From the NCBI GenBank assembly GCA_007858575.1, contig CP042279.1, positions 3,722,501 to 3,786,500 of the forward strand: a stretch of 64,000 nucleotides of DNA, given 5' to 3'. The notes under the pieces are model-generated. The model was not told the DNA's origin and did no database searches. It worked only from the letters and a program-made list of their open reading frames with translations. The stretch's first letter is position 1; each line of letters opens with the position of its first letter. The stretch is from Streptomyces sp. WAC08241. GTDB taxonomy: Bacteria; Actinomycetota; Actinomycetes; Streptomycetales; Streptomycetaceae. Of this stretch, positions 42,282 to 54,937 are shown one piece after another. Position numbers and translations under genes: made by a program.

Positions 42282-42420
42282 GGTGACGACGGTAGGCGGC
42301 CCGTGATCACACGACGGCGCGCGCGGGGAATGCGCCCCTCTCACTCCCCCGTTCGCTCCGAGCGCCTCCCCGGTGGAGTGAATTTCCGTGACTTTCGCGG
42401 ACAAGGATCCCGTGGGGAAC

Positions 42421-42456
42421 GAGTGGGGCGGGTACGCGCGCGTACCCGCCCCACTC
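42421..42456 (-). terminator. perfect 36-base palindrome after truB
   Basis: gagtggggcgggtacgcg and its exact complement abut with no loop (42421-42438, 42439-42456), 29 bases past the truB stop. It should fold into a strong hairpin in RNA and may terminate truB transcription or, as DNA, bind a dimeric protein. It also sits upstream of the 38456-42281 gene. Confidence 0.7.
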
Positions 42457-42484
42457 ATGGACGTCCTCCTGTTCTGCCGGCTCC

Positions 42485-43382
42485 TCAGCCGAAGACGGCC
42501 AGGCTCTTCGCCTTGCCCCGCTGGTCCTCGACCAGGGCGAGCAGCTTCCCCTCCGGCCCGAAGACCGCGACGGGACCCTTGGGGTACTCCGGCATCTCCA
42601 GGCGGACGCCGTTGAGCAGCAGCCGGGCCCGCTTCTCGTCGACGTCCCAGCGCGGGAACGCCGCCGCGGCCGCGTCCGCGACCGGCATGACCGTCAGCTC
42701 CTCCTGGAGCTGGTCCAGGTCCTGGCCGAGTCCAGCTTGTACGGACCGACCCGGGTGCGGCGCAGCGCGGTCAGGTGGCCGCCCACGCCGAGCCCGGCAC
42801 CGAGGTCCCGGGCGAGCGCCCGGATGTACGTGCCGGAGGAGCAGACCACCGAGACGACCAGGTCGACCACGGGGTGCTGTCCTCGGCGACGGCCTCGCGG
42901 ACGTCGTACACCCGGAAGGAGGAGACGGTGACCGGGCGGGCCGGGATCTCGAACTCCTCGCCGCCGCGCACGCGCGCGTAGGACCGCTTGCCGTCGATCT
43001 TGATCGCGGAGACCTTCGACGGCACCTGCATGAGGGCGCCGGTCAGCTCCGCCACACCGGCGTCGATCTGCTCGCGGGTGACCTTCGACGCGTCGACCGA
43101 CGCCGTGATCTCGCCCTCGGCGTCGTCGGTGATCGTGCTCTGGCCCAGGCGGATGGTGCCCAGGTACTCCTTCTCGGTCAGCGCGAGGTGACCGAGGAGC
43201 TTGGTCGCCCGCTCCACGCCGAGGACGAGGACGCCCGTGGCCATGGGGTCGAGCGTTCCGGCGTGGCCGACGCGGCGGGTCTTCGCGATCCCGCGCATCT
43301 TGGCCACGACGTCGTGCGAAGTGAAGCCCGACGGCTTGTCGACGATGACAAGGCCGTCGGGCGTGGGGGTCGTGTCGCTCAT
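42485..43382 (-). CDS. truB: tRNA pseudouridine(55) synthase
   Basis: Forms pseudouridine 55 in the T loop of tRNAs. About 299 residues. The catalytic Asp is in GHAGTLDPMATGVLVLG; other family elements are KEYLGTIRLGQST, VSAIKIDGKRSYARVR and SGTYIRALARDLG. The C-terminal PUA-like region contains RLLLNGVRLEMPEY. Breaks near 42870 and 42735. The ATG overlaps the rbfA stop (ATGA), as in many actinomycetes, so both are made together. Cytoplasmic. Confidence 0.96.
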
Positions 43383-43818
43383 TCGGCGGTGTCGTCCTCG
43401 CCCGGCTTCTTGTAAGGGTCGGCTTCGCCCGCGAAGGAGGCGCCCGAAGAGGCCTCCCGCACCTGGGCGTCGGAGGCGCGCGCCTTGTCGAGGAGGTCCT
43501 CGATGGTGCGGGCGTTCTCCGGGAGGGCGTCGGCCACGAAGGTCAGCGTCGGGGTGAACTTGTCCCCGCCGCCCGGCCCACGGCCGAACGGAGGATGCCC
43601 TTGGCGCTCTCCAGGCCGGCCGCGGCGCTCGCGCGCTCCTCGTCGTCGCCGTAGACCGTGTAGAAGACCGTGGCCTCCCGCAGGTCACCGGTGACGCGGG
43701 TGTCCGTGATGGTCACGTGCGTACCCAGGCGGGGGTCCTTGATGCCGCGCTGCAGCTTCTCGGCGACCACCTCCCGGATGAGGTCCGCCAGCTTCTTCGC
43801 CCGCGCGTTGTCGGCCAC
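43379..43818 (-). CDS. rbfA: ribosome-binding factor A
   Basis: Assists 30S maturation near helix 1 of 16S rRNA and cold adaptation. About 146 residues, with a KH-type fold: ARAKKLADLIREVVAEKLQRGIKDPRLG, VTITDTRVTGDLREATVFYTVYG, GLESAKGILRSAVGRA, then DKFTPTLTFVADALPENARTIEDLL after a break near 43570 (a G lost in a GGG run). The acidic tail (FAGEADPYKKPGEDDTAE) is typical of actinomycetes. Confidence 0.95.
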
Positions 43819-43847
43819 TGGTCCTTCTCCTTCTTCGCCTTGCTCAA

Positions 43848-44140
43848 TCAGTCTTCATCAGTGTGGAGCCTGCGGCGCACCGACAGCAGCTCCACCTCCG
43901 GCCGGGCGGCGACGAGCCGCTCGCACCGGTCCAGCACGTCGCTGAGGTGTCCCGGGTCCCCGTCACCATCGCGACGCCGATCTCGGTCCGCCGGTGGAGG
44001 TCCTGGCCGCCGACCTCCGCCACGCTCACCGCGAACTTGCGCTGGAGCTCGGCGACGATCGGCCTGACGACGGAGCGCTTCTCCTTCAGCGACCGTACGT
44101 CGCCCAGGAGCAGATCGAAGGACAGTGTCCCCACGTACAT
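43848..44140 (-). CDS. DUF503 family protein
   Basis: About 97 residues: MYVGTLSFDLLLGDVRSLKEKRSVVRPI, AELQRKFAVSVAEVG and VLDRCERLVAARPEVELLSVRRRLH. This is the DUF503 (YlxP-type) pattern, and the family sits between infB and rbfA in many Gram-positive bacteria. One break near 43950. B. subtilis YlxP has been linked to ribosome assembly; the role here is inferred from position. ATG start at 44140. Confidence 0.9.
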
Positions 44141-44288
44141 GTGTGTCCGGATGTCCCGCCGGTTCGGGGTCAGTGGCCCCGCCCACCCCAGGGCGGGTAC
44201 ACCAGGAACCGTACACGCAACGGCCGGGGCCGATCGACGGAATAAGTTCCGCCGACCGGCCCCTGCTCACTGCTGCGATCGGACGCGA

Positions 44289-47356
<3,068 letters not shown>

Positions 47357-47406
47357 TTCGCTCCTTTGAGGTCCGGTTACCGCCGGACCGTCGCTACTTC
47401 ATGGGC

Positions 47407-47438
47407 GTACTCATCGCGTACTCATCGAGTGCTCATCG
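47407..47438 (-). repeat. short tandem repeats in infB leader
   Basis: Three copies of an about 11-base unit ending CTCATCG (47407-47416, 47417-47427, 47428-47438). On the minus strand they read ATGAGTACGCG-like and lie about 50-80 bases before the infB GTG. They carry repeated ATGA elements that could be tiny start/stop codons. Function unknown. Confidence 0.5.
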
Positions 47439-47501
47439 CAATCTCGACCTACTTCCAACTCGCGAGGTACCTGACCGCACGGTGTTCCGTGCCGTACTTC
47501 T

Positions 47502-47783
47502 TCACTGCTGTGCCGATCGCTCGACGTGGTGGCGGAGCGCCGCGGTGTCGAGCGGACCCTGGACCCTGAAGGCCCTGGGGAACGCTCGGCGGCGGACCGC
47601 CAGGTCGAGACAGACCACGGCGGGGTGCAGGTACGCACCCCGGCCGGGCAGCGTACCGCGATGATCCGGGACGCACTCGTCCTCGTTCACCACGATCCGC
47701 AGCAGATCGCTCTTGGCCGCTCGCTCCCGGCATCCCACGCAGGTTCGCTCAGGGCACACGCGGGCGTGCGTCCGGCCAGACAC
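47502..47783 (-). CDS. ylxR: YlxR family RNA-binding protein (RnpM-like)
   Basis: 93 residues, intact. Contains the family pattern PERTCVGCRERAAKSDLLRIVV, the GRGAYLHP loop and CLDLAVRRRAFPRAFRV. YlxR proteins bind RNA; the B. subtilis member has been shown to modulate RNase P. It always lies between nusA and infB. GTG start (SGRTHARVC). Confidence 0.92.
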   Translation of the reverse strand: MSGRTHARVCPERTCVGCRERAAKSDLLRIVVNEDECVPDHRGTLPGRGAYLHPAVVCLDLAVRRRAFPRAFRVQGPLDTAALRHHVERSAQQ

Positions 47784-47856
47784 GATTAAGTCTACCTCCC
47801 CGTACCGACCCCGCCCGATCGGGGCAAGAATCGAACAGTCGTTGGCCAAAACGGTC

Positions 47857-48845
47857 TCAGGCCTGCTCGGCCTGCTCCGTGTCCGGGCGGATGTCGATGC
47901 GCCAGCCGGTGAGGCGGGCGGCGAGGCGGGCGTTCTGCCCTCCTTGCCGATCGCCAGGGAGAGCTGGTAGTCCGGCACCGTCACCCGGGCCGAACGGGCG
48001 GCCAGGTCGACGATCTCGACCTTGGAGACCCGGGCCGGGGAGAGCGCGTTCGCCACCATCTCGGCCGGGTCGTCCGACCAGTCGACGATGTCGATCTTCT
48101 CGCCGAGCAGCTCCGCCATCACGTTGCGGACGCGGCTGCCCATCGGGCCGATGCAGGCGCCCTTGGGGTTCAGGCCCGAACGGGTGGCGCGGACGGCGAT
48201 CTTGGTGCGGTGGCCGGCCTCGCGGGCGATGGCCGAGATCTCGACCGAGCCGTCCGCGATCTCCGGCACCTCCAGGGCGAAGAGCTTCTTCACCAGGTTG
48301 GGGTGGGTGCGCGACAGGGTGACGGAGGGACCGCGGACGCCCTTGGCGACCCGGACGACGTACGTCCGCAGGCGCAGGCCGTGGGTGTACTCCTCGCCCG
48401 GCACCTGCTCCTGGACCGGGAGGATGGCCTCCAGCTTGTCGTCCAGCTTGACCAGGACGTTCTTCGGGTCCTTGCCCTGCTGGACCACACCGGCGACGAC
48501 GTCGCTCGCGGCGCGCGTACTCGCCGAAGGTCACGTCGTTCTCGGCGTCCCGCAGCCGCTGCTGGATGACCTGGCGGGCGGTGCTCGCCGCGATCCGGCC
48601 GAAGTCCGAGGGGTGTCGTCGAAGTCCTTGGGCTCCTGGCCCTCCTCCAGGTCGGAGGGGTCCTCCTTGGCCCAGACGGTCACGTGGCCGGTGTGCCGGT
48701 CCAGCTCCACGCGCGCGTGACGGCGGGCGTCGGGGGTGCGGTGGTAGGCGATGAGGAGGGCCGACTCGATCGCCTCGACCAGCAGGTCGAAGGAGATCTC
48801 CTTCTCATGCGCCAAGCCCTTGAGAAGCTTCACGTCGATGTCCAC
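47857..48845 (-). CDS. nusA: transcription termination/antitermination factor NusA
   Basis: Binds RNA polymerase and RNA, and controls pausing and termination. About 330 residues. N-terminal NTD: VDIDVKLLKGLAHEKEISFDLLVEAIESALLIAYHR. S1 domain: QQGKDPKNVLVKLDDKLEAILPVQEQ. KH domains: VEISAIAREAGHRTKIAV, GACIGPMGSRVRNVMAELLGEKIDIV, and [23 protein letters not shown]. Breaks near 48615, 48505 and 47940. The C-terminal acidic domains of E. coli NusA are absent, as usual in Gram-positive bacteria. GTG start 2 bases after rimP. Confidence 0.95.
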
Positions 48846-48847
48846 GG

Positions 48848-49343
48848 CTACGCCTCCTCTTCCTTCTTGTCCTTGCGGTTGAACTCGATCTCGACACGCG
48901 CCTTGGAGATGTCGGCGAACCCGATCCTGCGGGCGGTCGGCCTGCGCCCCTTCACGCCCGGCACTTCGAGGTCGAGGCCGTCCTCGTCCACGGCGAGGAT
49001 CCGGGCGACGAGCTCTCCCGCCTCGGCGAGCTGGAGGCGCACGAGGCGGCCGGTGGCGCGCACGTAGTGGCGGTGCTCGGTGAGGGGCGGTCGGCGCCGG
49101 GGAGCTGACTTCGAGGACGTACTCGCCCTCGCCCATCGCGTCGGTCTCGTCCAGCTTCTCGGAGATCGCGCGGCTCAGCTCGGCGCATGCGTCCAGTTCC
49201 ACGCCCTCGTCCGAGTCGACGACGATCCGCAGCAGCCCGCGGCGGCCCGCCCGGGACACCTCGATCTCTTCCAGATCCAGGTCCTTCGCGCGGACGAGCG
49301 GCTCGACGAGTCCGCGCAGCCTGTCGCTCTGGGTGGTGCTCAT
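48848..49343 (-). CDS. rimP: ribosome maturation factor RimP
   Basis: Needed for 30S maturation. About 165 residues: RLRGLVEPLVRAKDLDLEEIEV, GLLRIVVDSDEGVELDACAELSRAISEKLDE and YVLEVSSPA in the N-terminal domain; after a break near 49090, HYVRATGRLVRLQL and ARILAVDEDGLDLEV in the C-terminal SH3-like domain. The C-terminal tail KKEEEA is charged. First gene of the nusA-infB operon, read leftwards; ATG at 49343 and promoters should lie in the 180 bases upstream. Confidence 0.95.
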
Positions 49344-49526
49344 CCGGGTGACTCCTCGGCCGCGTGTGCTGTTGTGTGTCGTCGCGTGTCAGACCAAAGG
49401 GTATCCGGTCCGGAGGGTGTTGCCGTCCACCGCCCCGGGCCCCGCGGGTACGCTCGCCTGCGGTGATCCGAACGATCTTCCGGTACGGACGGATCTTCGA
49501 CTGCGGACGACGGCCGAGGAGCTGGC

Positions 49527-50078
49527 GTGACGACGACGGGCAGACGCGCGCTCCTCGCGGCGGGGGCGGCCGCGGGGGCGACGGCCCTGGTGGGCTGCAC
49601 CTCCGGCGGGAGGGCCCCGGCGGCCGGGCGCCGCCGAGCGGGAGGCCGAGCGGGTGGCGCGCGCCGAGGCGGCGCTGCGGGCACGCTCGGTGACGGTCGC
49701 GCGCGGACTCCTCGAACACTACGACGCGGTGCTCTCCGCGCACCCCGCCCTGGCGCCCCGGCTGACCCCGCTGCGGCGCTCCGTGGCGGCGCACGTGCGG
49801 GCCCTCGGCGAGGGCGGTACGGGCCCGGTGAAGCCCGCCGCGGCCTCCCCGGCGCCCTCCGTCTCCGCGCGCCCCACGACGGCCTCCGCCGTGTCCGTAC
49901 CGGTCGCGACCGACCCGGGGACCGCCCTCCGGGAACTGGCGGCGGCCGAGCGGACCGCCTCCGACGGGCACGCGGACGCGCTGCTCGCCGCCCCGCCCGA
50001 GTACGCCCGGCTGCTCGCCTCGGTGGCCGCCTCGGGGCCGTCCACGCCTATCTGCTGACCGAAGGAGCCCGGACATGA
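49527..50078 (+). CDS. putative lipoprotein, coupled to ferritin-like gene
   Basis: About 183 residues. GTG start; the signal is TTTGRRALLAAGAAAGATALVGC, with twin arginines and a lipobox LVGC, so Tat or Sec export and lipidation are likely. The mature part is helical (ARAEAALRARSVTVARGLLEHYDAVL; LRELAAAERTASDGHADALL) with an Ala/Pro/Ser linker between. Breaks near 49630 and 50030. The stop overlaps the next ATG (ATGA). No named family recognised. Confidence 0.7.
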   Translation: MTTTGRRALLAAGAAAGATALVGCTSGGRAPAAGRRRAGGRAGGARRGGAAGTLGDGRARTPRTLRRGALRAPRPGAPADPAAALRGGARAGPRRGRYGPGEARRGLPGALRLRAPHDGLRRVRTGRDRPGDRPPGTGGGRADRLRRARGRAARRPARVRPAARLGGRLGAVHAYLLTEGART

Positions 50079-50488
50079 GCGCCCTCGACGCCACCCAGGC
50101 TGCGCTGGCCGCCGAGCACGCGGCGGTGTACGGGTACGGGGTCGTCGGCGGCCGGATCGGTACGGAGCGCCGGGCGGAGGTCACGGCCGCGTACGAGGCC
50201 CACCGGGCCCGCCGGGAGGTGCTGCGCCGGGCGGTGCGGGACCTCGGCGGCGCGCCGGTGGCCTCGGCCGCCGCGTACGAGCTGCCGTTCCGGGTGGCGG
50301 ATCCGGCGGGCGCGGTGCGGCTCGCCGCCGTCCTGGAGGACCGGGTGGCGGGCGTCTACTCCGACCTGGTCCGGGCCACCGAGGCCCGGCCCGGCGGAGG
50401 CGGCCGCCGCGCTCAGGGAGGCGGCGGTACGCGCCGGCGCTGGCGCGGCGGGGACGTAACCTTTCCTGGGCTCGCCGAGCGGGCCTGA
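50075..50488 (+). CDS. ferritin-like protein (DUF4439 type)
   Basis: About 137 residues, a four-helix pattern with AALAAEHAAVYGYGVVGGRI, then RRAEVTAAYEAHRARREVLRRAV and GAVRLAAVLEDRVAGVYSDLVRAT. The E-x-x-x-Y/H spacing is that of DUF4439 ferritin-like proteins; metal binding is not certain. Frame is lost and regained near 50390-50440. It follows the lipoprotein with an ATGA overlap, a pairing I know from other Streptomyces. Confidence 0.8.
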   Translation: MSALDATQAALAAEHAAVYGYGVVGGRIGTERRAEVTAAYEAHRARREVLRRAVRDLGGAPVASAAAYELPFRVADPAGAVRLAAVLEDRVAGVYSDLVRATEARPGGGGRRAQGGGGTRRRWRGGDVTFPGLAERA

Positions 50489-50532
50489 GCCCCGCCCGAC
50501 CGCCCCGTCCCGACCGAAGGAACAACGTACGC

Positions 50533-51428
50533 ATGGCTTTCGAACCGCCGCAGCGACTCGTCCGGGCGCTCGGCGAGACGTACGGGGAGACCGTCGCGGC
50601 CGAGTGGCTCGGGGAGCTGCCGGAGCGGGCGCGGACCGCGCTCGACCGGGACTCCCTGGACGCCGAGCGGGTGATGGCCCCCGGCGGGCGGAGCAGCCTG
50701 GTGGTGCTCGTCCGGCGGTCCGACGGCTCCCCCGCCGCGCTCAAGGTGGCGCTGCCGTTCGCCCGGCCGGACCGGGAGCGGGAGGCGCTCGCCCACTGGA
50801 ACGGCTGGGGCGCCGTGCGGCTGCTCGAAGGGGCGGGCGAAGGGGGATCCTGCTCGAACGGCTCCACCCCGAGGTGTCCCTGCGCTCCCTGCCGGAGGCG
50901 AAGGCGCTCCTGGAGGCGGCCGGGACCGTGCGGAAGCTGTGGGTCGAGCCCCGGCGGAGCACGGCTTCGAGTCGGTGGCCGAGCGGACGGCCCGGCAGGC
51001 GGAGGCGATGGACCACCACCGCGCGGACGCGACCGCCGGCGAACTGGCGGCGGCGGCGCTGGCGGCGCGCGAGGAGCTGGTGGCCGGGGAGGCCGAGACG
51101 GTGCTCCTGCACGGCAATTTCCGGCAGGGCAAGGTCCTGGGCGGCGACCGGGCGCCCTGGCTGGCCGTGGGGCCCGAGCCGCTGGTCGGCGAGCGGGCCT
51201 ACGACCTGCCCGGCTGGTGCGGGACCGGGTGGAGGACCTGGTGGCGGCCTCGGCGGGCGCCTCGGCGGCCCGGCGGCGGGTGAACAAGCTGGCGGACTCG
51301 CTCGACGTGGACCGGGAGCGGCTGCGGGCTGGACCCTGTTCCGCGCGGTGGAGTCGGGGACGCGGGCGCTGACGGCGGGGCGGCGGCAGGACGCGGAGCT
51401 GCTCCTGGAGTTCGCGGGCTGGCTGTAG
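50533..51428 (+). CDS. aminoglycoside/hydroxyurea phosphotransferase-like protein lacking catalytic residues
   Basis: About 298 residues of the APH(6)/hydroxyurea-kinase fold: ATP-lobe Lys in GSPAALKVALPFARPDRERE, then GAVRLLEGAGEGGILLERL. The catalytic loop, usually HGDLHPGNVL, reads HGNFRQGKVL: Asp to Asn and Asn to Lys. The metal-binding IDPKPLVG-type motif reads VGPEPLVG, also without Asp. C terminus WTLFRAVESGTRALTAGRR. Breaks near 50850, 50950, 51215 and 51330. All three catalytic positions are altered, so phosphotransfer is unlikely. Perhaps a binding protein or regulator; it lies between a ferritin-like and an SPFH gene. Confidence 0.8.
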
Positions 51429-51549
51429 GCCGCGGGCCGGTCCCGGTTCGCCGGTCGGCCGGAGTTCGCGGGCGGACTGAGGGGAATACCCTTTTGTACC
51501 GTTCGCCGGGCGGCCGGCCTCGACGTCCGGCCCGACTCCAGGGGCCGTG

Positions 51550-52501
51550 ATGATCGAAGAGCTGCTGATGGCGGCGGCCGGCGCGGCGCGGCGGCCGTGG
51601 TGTACGCGGGCGCGGCGGCCCGGGTGGTCAAGCAGTACGAGCGCGGGGTCGTCTTCCGCTTCGGCAAGCTGCGCGGCCGGGTGCGCTCCCCGGGTTCACG
51701 ATGATCGTCCCCGTGGTCGACCGGATGCACAAGGTGAACATGCAGATCGTCACGATGCCGGTGCCCGCGCAGGAGGGCATCACCCGGGACAACGTGACGG
51801 TCCGGGTGGACGCGGTCGTGTACTTCGAGGTGGTCGACCCGGCGGACGCGCTCGTGCGGGTGGAGGACTACCGGTTCGCGGTCTCGCAGATGGCGCAGAC
51901 CTCGCTGCGGTCGATCATCGGCAAGAGCGACCTCGACGACCTGCTGTCCAACCGGGAGAAGCTCAACCAGGGCCTGGAGCTGATGCTCGACAGTCCGGCG
52001 ATGGGGTGGGGCGTCGCCATCGACCGGGTCGAGATCAAGGACGTGTCGCTGCCGGAGACCATGAAGCGGTTGATGGCCCGGCAGGCGGAGGCGGACCGCG
52101 AGCGGCGGGCGCGGGTGATCAACGCGGACGCGGAGCTCCAGGCGTCGAAGAAGCTGTCCGAGGCGGCGGCGATGATGTCCGACCAGCCGGCGGCGCTCCA
52201 GTTGCGGCTGCTGCAGACGGTGGTGGCGGTGGCCGCCGAGAAGAACTCCACGCTGGTGCTGCCCTTCCCGGTGGAGCTGCTCCGCTTCCTGGAGCGCGCG
52301 ACCCCGGACGCCAAGCCGGACGCGGCGCCGCACGCGCCGCACCGGGCCCCGGAGCGGGAGATACCGCCGTTGGTCGACGGCGCCGGTGCCGGCGGCGGCG
52401 CAGACGCGTACCCGTGGAGCCGGACGGCGGCGGCGGAGGACGCCATCGAGGACCTGACGGGCACGTCGGTGGAGCCCGCGCAGGCGCCCCGGGAGGACTG
52501 A
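51550..52501 (+). CDS. SPFH/stomatin-family membrane protein
   Basis: About 316 residues. An N-terminal hydrophobic hairpin, then the SPFH domain: VKQYERGVVFRFGKL, IVPVVDRMHKVNMQIVTM, EGITRDNVTVRVDAVVYFEVVDPADALV, GKSDLDDLLSNREKLN and EIKDVSLPETMKRLMARQAEADRERRA. A charged coiled-coil and a Pro/Ala-rich tail follow. It resembles prohibitin/stomatin (slipin) proteins that form membrane scaffolds. Breaks near 51590 and 51695. GTG at 51547 is an alternative start. Followed by a strong terminator. Confidence 0.92.
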
Positions 52502-52507
52502 CACGGC

Positions 52508-52542
52508 GACGGCCCCGCCCCCGCGCGGGGGGCGGGGCCGTC
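52508..52542. terminator. bidirectional terminator between SPFH gene and proS
   Basis: gacggccccgccccc (52508-52522) pairs exactly with 52528-52542. It sits between two convergent genes (stops at 52501 and 52562), so it can end transcription from both sides. Confidence 0.85.
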
Positions 52543-52561
52543 GTACGGCGTGACCGGGCGG

Positions 52562-54258
52562 TCAGGCGGTCAGGCGGGCGATCGCCTCGTCCACCGTCAG
52601 CTCCTCGCGCTCGCCCGTGCGGCGGTCCTTCAGCTCCACGACGCCCTCGCCGGAGCGGCGGCCCGCGACGAGGATCTTCGGGACGCCGATGAGCTCCGCG
52701 TCGGTGAACTTGACGCCCGGGGAGACGCCCGCGCGGTCGTCGACCAGGACGCGCAGGCCCGCGGCGGACAGCTTGTCGGAGACCTCCAGGCCAGCTCGAT
52801 CTGGAGGGCCTTGCCGGCGGCGACCACGTGGACGTCGGCCGGGGCGACCTCGGCGGGCCAGCACAGGCCCTTGTCGTCGGCGGTCTGCTCGGCGAGCGCG
52901 GCCACGGCGCGCGAGACGCCGATGCCGTACGAGCCCATGGTCACGCGGACCGGCTTACCGTTCTGGCCGAGGACGTCGAGCTTGAGGGCGTCGGCGTACT
53001 TGCGGCCGAGCTGGAAGATGTGGCCGATCTCGATGGCGCGGTCCAGCTTGAGGCCGGTGCCGCACTTCGGGCAGGGTCGCCCTCCTCGACGACGACCACG
53101 TCGACGTACTCGGTGACCTCGAAGTCGCGCCCCGCGACCACGTTCTTCGCGTGGGTGTGCTCCTTGTTGGCGCCCGTGATCCAGGCTGTGCCCGGCGCGA
53201 CGCGGGGTCGGCGAGGTAGGTGACCTTGTCGAGGCCCTGCGGGCCGACGTAGCCGCGCACCAGGTCGGGGCGGCCGGCGAAGTCGGTCTCGGTGACCATC
53301 TCGACGGTGGCCGGCGCGAAGTGCGCCTCGACCTTGCCGAGGTCGACCTCGCGGTCGCCGGGGACGCCCACGGCGACGATCTCGCCGTCGACCTTCACCA
53401 GGAGGTTCTTGAGGGTGGCGGAGGCCGGGACGCCGAGGGAGGCGGCGAGGGTCTCGATGGTCGGGGTGTCCGGGGTGGGGATCTCCTCGGCGGCGGGCAC
53501 GGCGGAGCCGTCCACGGCCGTCAGCGCGAAGGAGACCGCCTCGGTGTTGGCGGCGAAGTCGCAGTTCGGGCAGTCGGCGAAGGTGTCCTCGCCGGCCTCG
53601 GCCGGGGCGAGGAACTCCTCGGACTTCGAGCCGCCCATGGCGCCCGCCGTGGCGGCGCAGATGCGGTAGTCGAGGCCGAGGCGCTCGAAGACCCGCCGGT
53701 AGGCCTGGCGGTGCAGGGCGTACGACTCGGCGAGGCCCTCGTCCTCGGTGTCGAAGGAGTACGAGTCCTTCATCAGGAACTCGCGGCCGCGCAGGATGCC
53801 GGCGCGGGGCGGGCCTCGTCGCGGAACTTGTTCTGGATCTGGTAGAGGATGACCGGCAGGTCCTTGTAGGAGGACGCCTGGTCCTTCACCAGGAGGGTGA
53901 AGATCTCCTCGTGGGTCGGGCCGAGGAGGTAGTCGCCGCCCTTGCGGTCCTGGAGGCGGAACAGCTCGGCGCCGTACTCGTCCCAGCGGCCGGTCGCGTC
54001 GTAGGGCTCGCGGGGCAGCAGGGCCGGCAGGGAGACCTCCTGGGCGCCGATGGCGTCCATCTCCTCGCGGACGATCCGCTCGACGTTGGAGAGGACCTTC
54101 TTGCCGAGGGGCAGCCAGCTCCAGATGCCGGCGGCCGTGCGGCGCACGTACCCCGCGCGGACGAGGAGCTTGTGGCTGAGGACCTCGGCGTCCGCCGGGT
54201 CGTCGCGCAGCGTCTTCGCCATCAACTTCGACATGCGCTGGACCGGTGCGTTGGCCAT
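52562..54258 (-). CDS. proS: prolyl-tRNA synthetase (bacterial type with editing domain)
   Basis: Charges tRNA-Pro. About 566 residues. Class II core: RTAAGIWSWLPLGKKVL (motif 1 region), LLGPTHEEIFTLLV and NKFRDEARPRAGILRGREFLMKDSYSF (motif 2). An insertion/editing (YbaK-like) domain follows (LAASLGVPASATLKNLLVKVDG, LGKVEAHFAPATVEMVTETDFA). Motif 3 is GSYGIGVSRAVAAL, with the anticodon domain after it. Breaks near 53815, 53200, 53075 and 52785. Essential, with every motif present in order. Confidence 0.95.
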
Positions 54259-54286
54259 GGTTCTCGTACTCCTGCCGGATTGGGGG

Positions 54287-54321
54287 TCCCCCTGCCCGAG
54301 CGAAGCCGAGGGCCTGGGGGA
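54287..54321. repeat. imperfect palindromic repeat of Streptomyces interspersed type
   Basis: tccccctgcccgag - cgaagc - cgagggcctggggga: an imperfect inverted repeat with a GCGAAGC loop, 28 bases upstream of proS. Near-identical GC palindromes occur in many Streptomyces intergenic regions (recalled, not searched). It may be a terminator-like or mobile palindromic element. Confidence 0.5.
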
Positions 54322-54365
54322 GGTGATGGGCCCGAGGTTAGCCGGGCCGCCCGGGGGACGGGAAA

Positions 54366-54909
54366 TCAGTTCCGGCGCGGCAGCGGCAGCGGGGCGCCCA
54401 TCACGGCGTACGGGCGGGGGCGCTCGGGAAGTGCACCCGGCGGGCGAGGTCCCGGTAGCCGAGGGACCGGTAGAGGCCCCGGGCGGGGCTCTCGGTGTCG
54501 ATCGCGGAGAGGATCGAACGCGGCTCGTCGGCCGTGTCGGTGATGGTGGTGATCAGCGCGCGGCCCGCGCCCCGGCCCTGGAAGTCGGGGTGGACGTGGA
54601 GCTCGGTGATGGTGAAGGAGTCGTCGAGCCAGTCGGCGGTGCCGGTGGCGCGCAGGTACGTCTCGACGACGGTGGACCACCAGTGGTGCGGTCGTTGGGC
54701 ATCCCGTACACGAAGCCGACGAGCCGTCCGCCGGGGGTGGTGGCCCCGTAGGCGCGGGCGCCGGGGCTGAGCAGGTGGCGCAGCACGATGTGGCGGCGCA
54801 CGGCGACCTCGTCGGCGTCCAGGCCGAAGGCGACCGCCTGCACGGCCAGGGCCTCGTCCACCCGGGCGGCGAGGTCGACCGGCCCGATCACGATCTCCGC
54901 GTCATCCAT
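54366..54909 (-). CDS. GNAT-family N-acetyltransferase
   Basis: About 181 residues. After a helical start (MDDAEIVIGPVDLAARVDEAL) there is GGRLVGFVYGM (beta-4 strand). After a break near 54690, the acetyl-CoA motif ITELHVHPDFQGRGAGRALI (Q/RxxGxG/A) is followed by SPARGLYRSLGYRD. This is the GNAT core; acceptor unknown. A further break near 54430 joins the C terminus LPLPRRN. It lies 28 bases after the next acetyltransferase and the two may form one unit. Confidence 0.85.
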
Positions 54910-54937
54910 GCGGCGCACCCTACAAGCGGCCCGCTCC

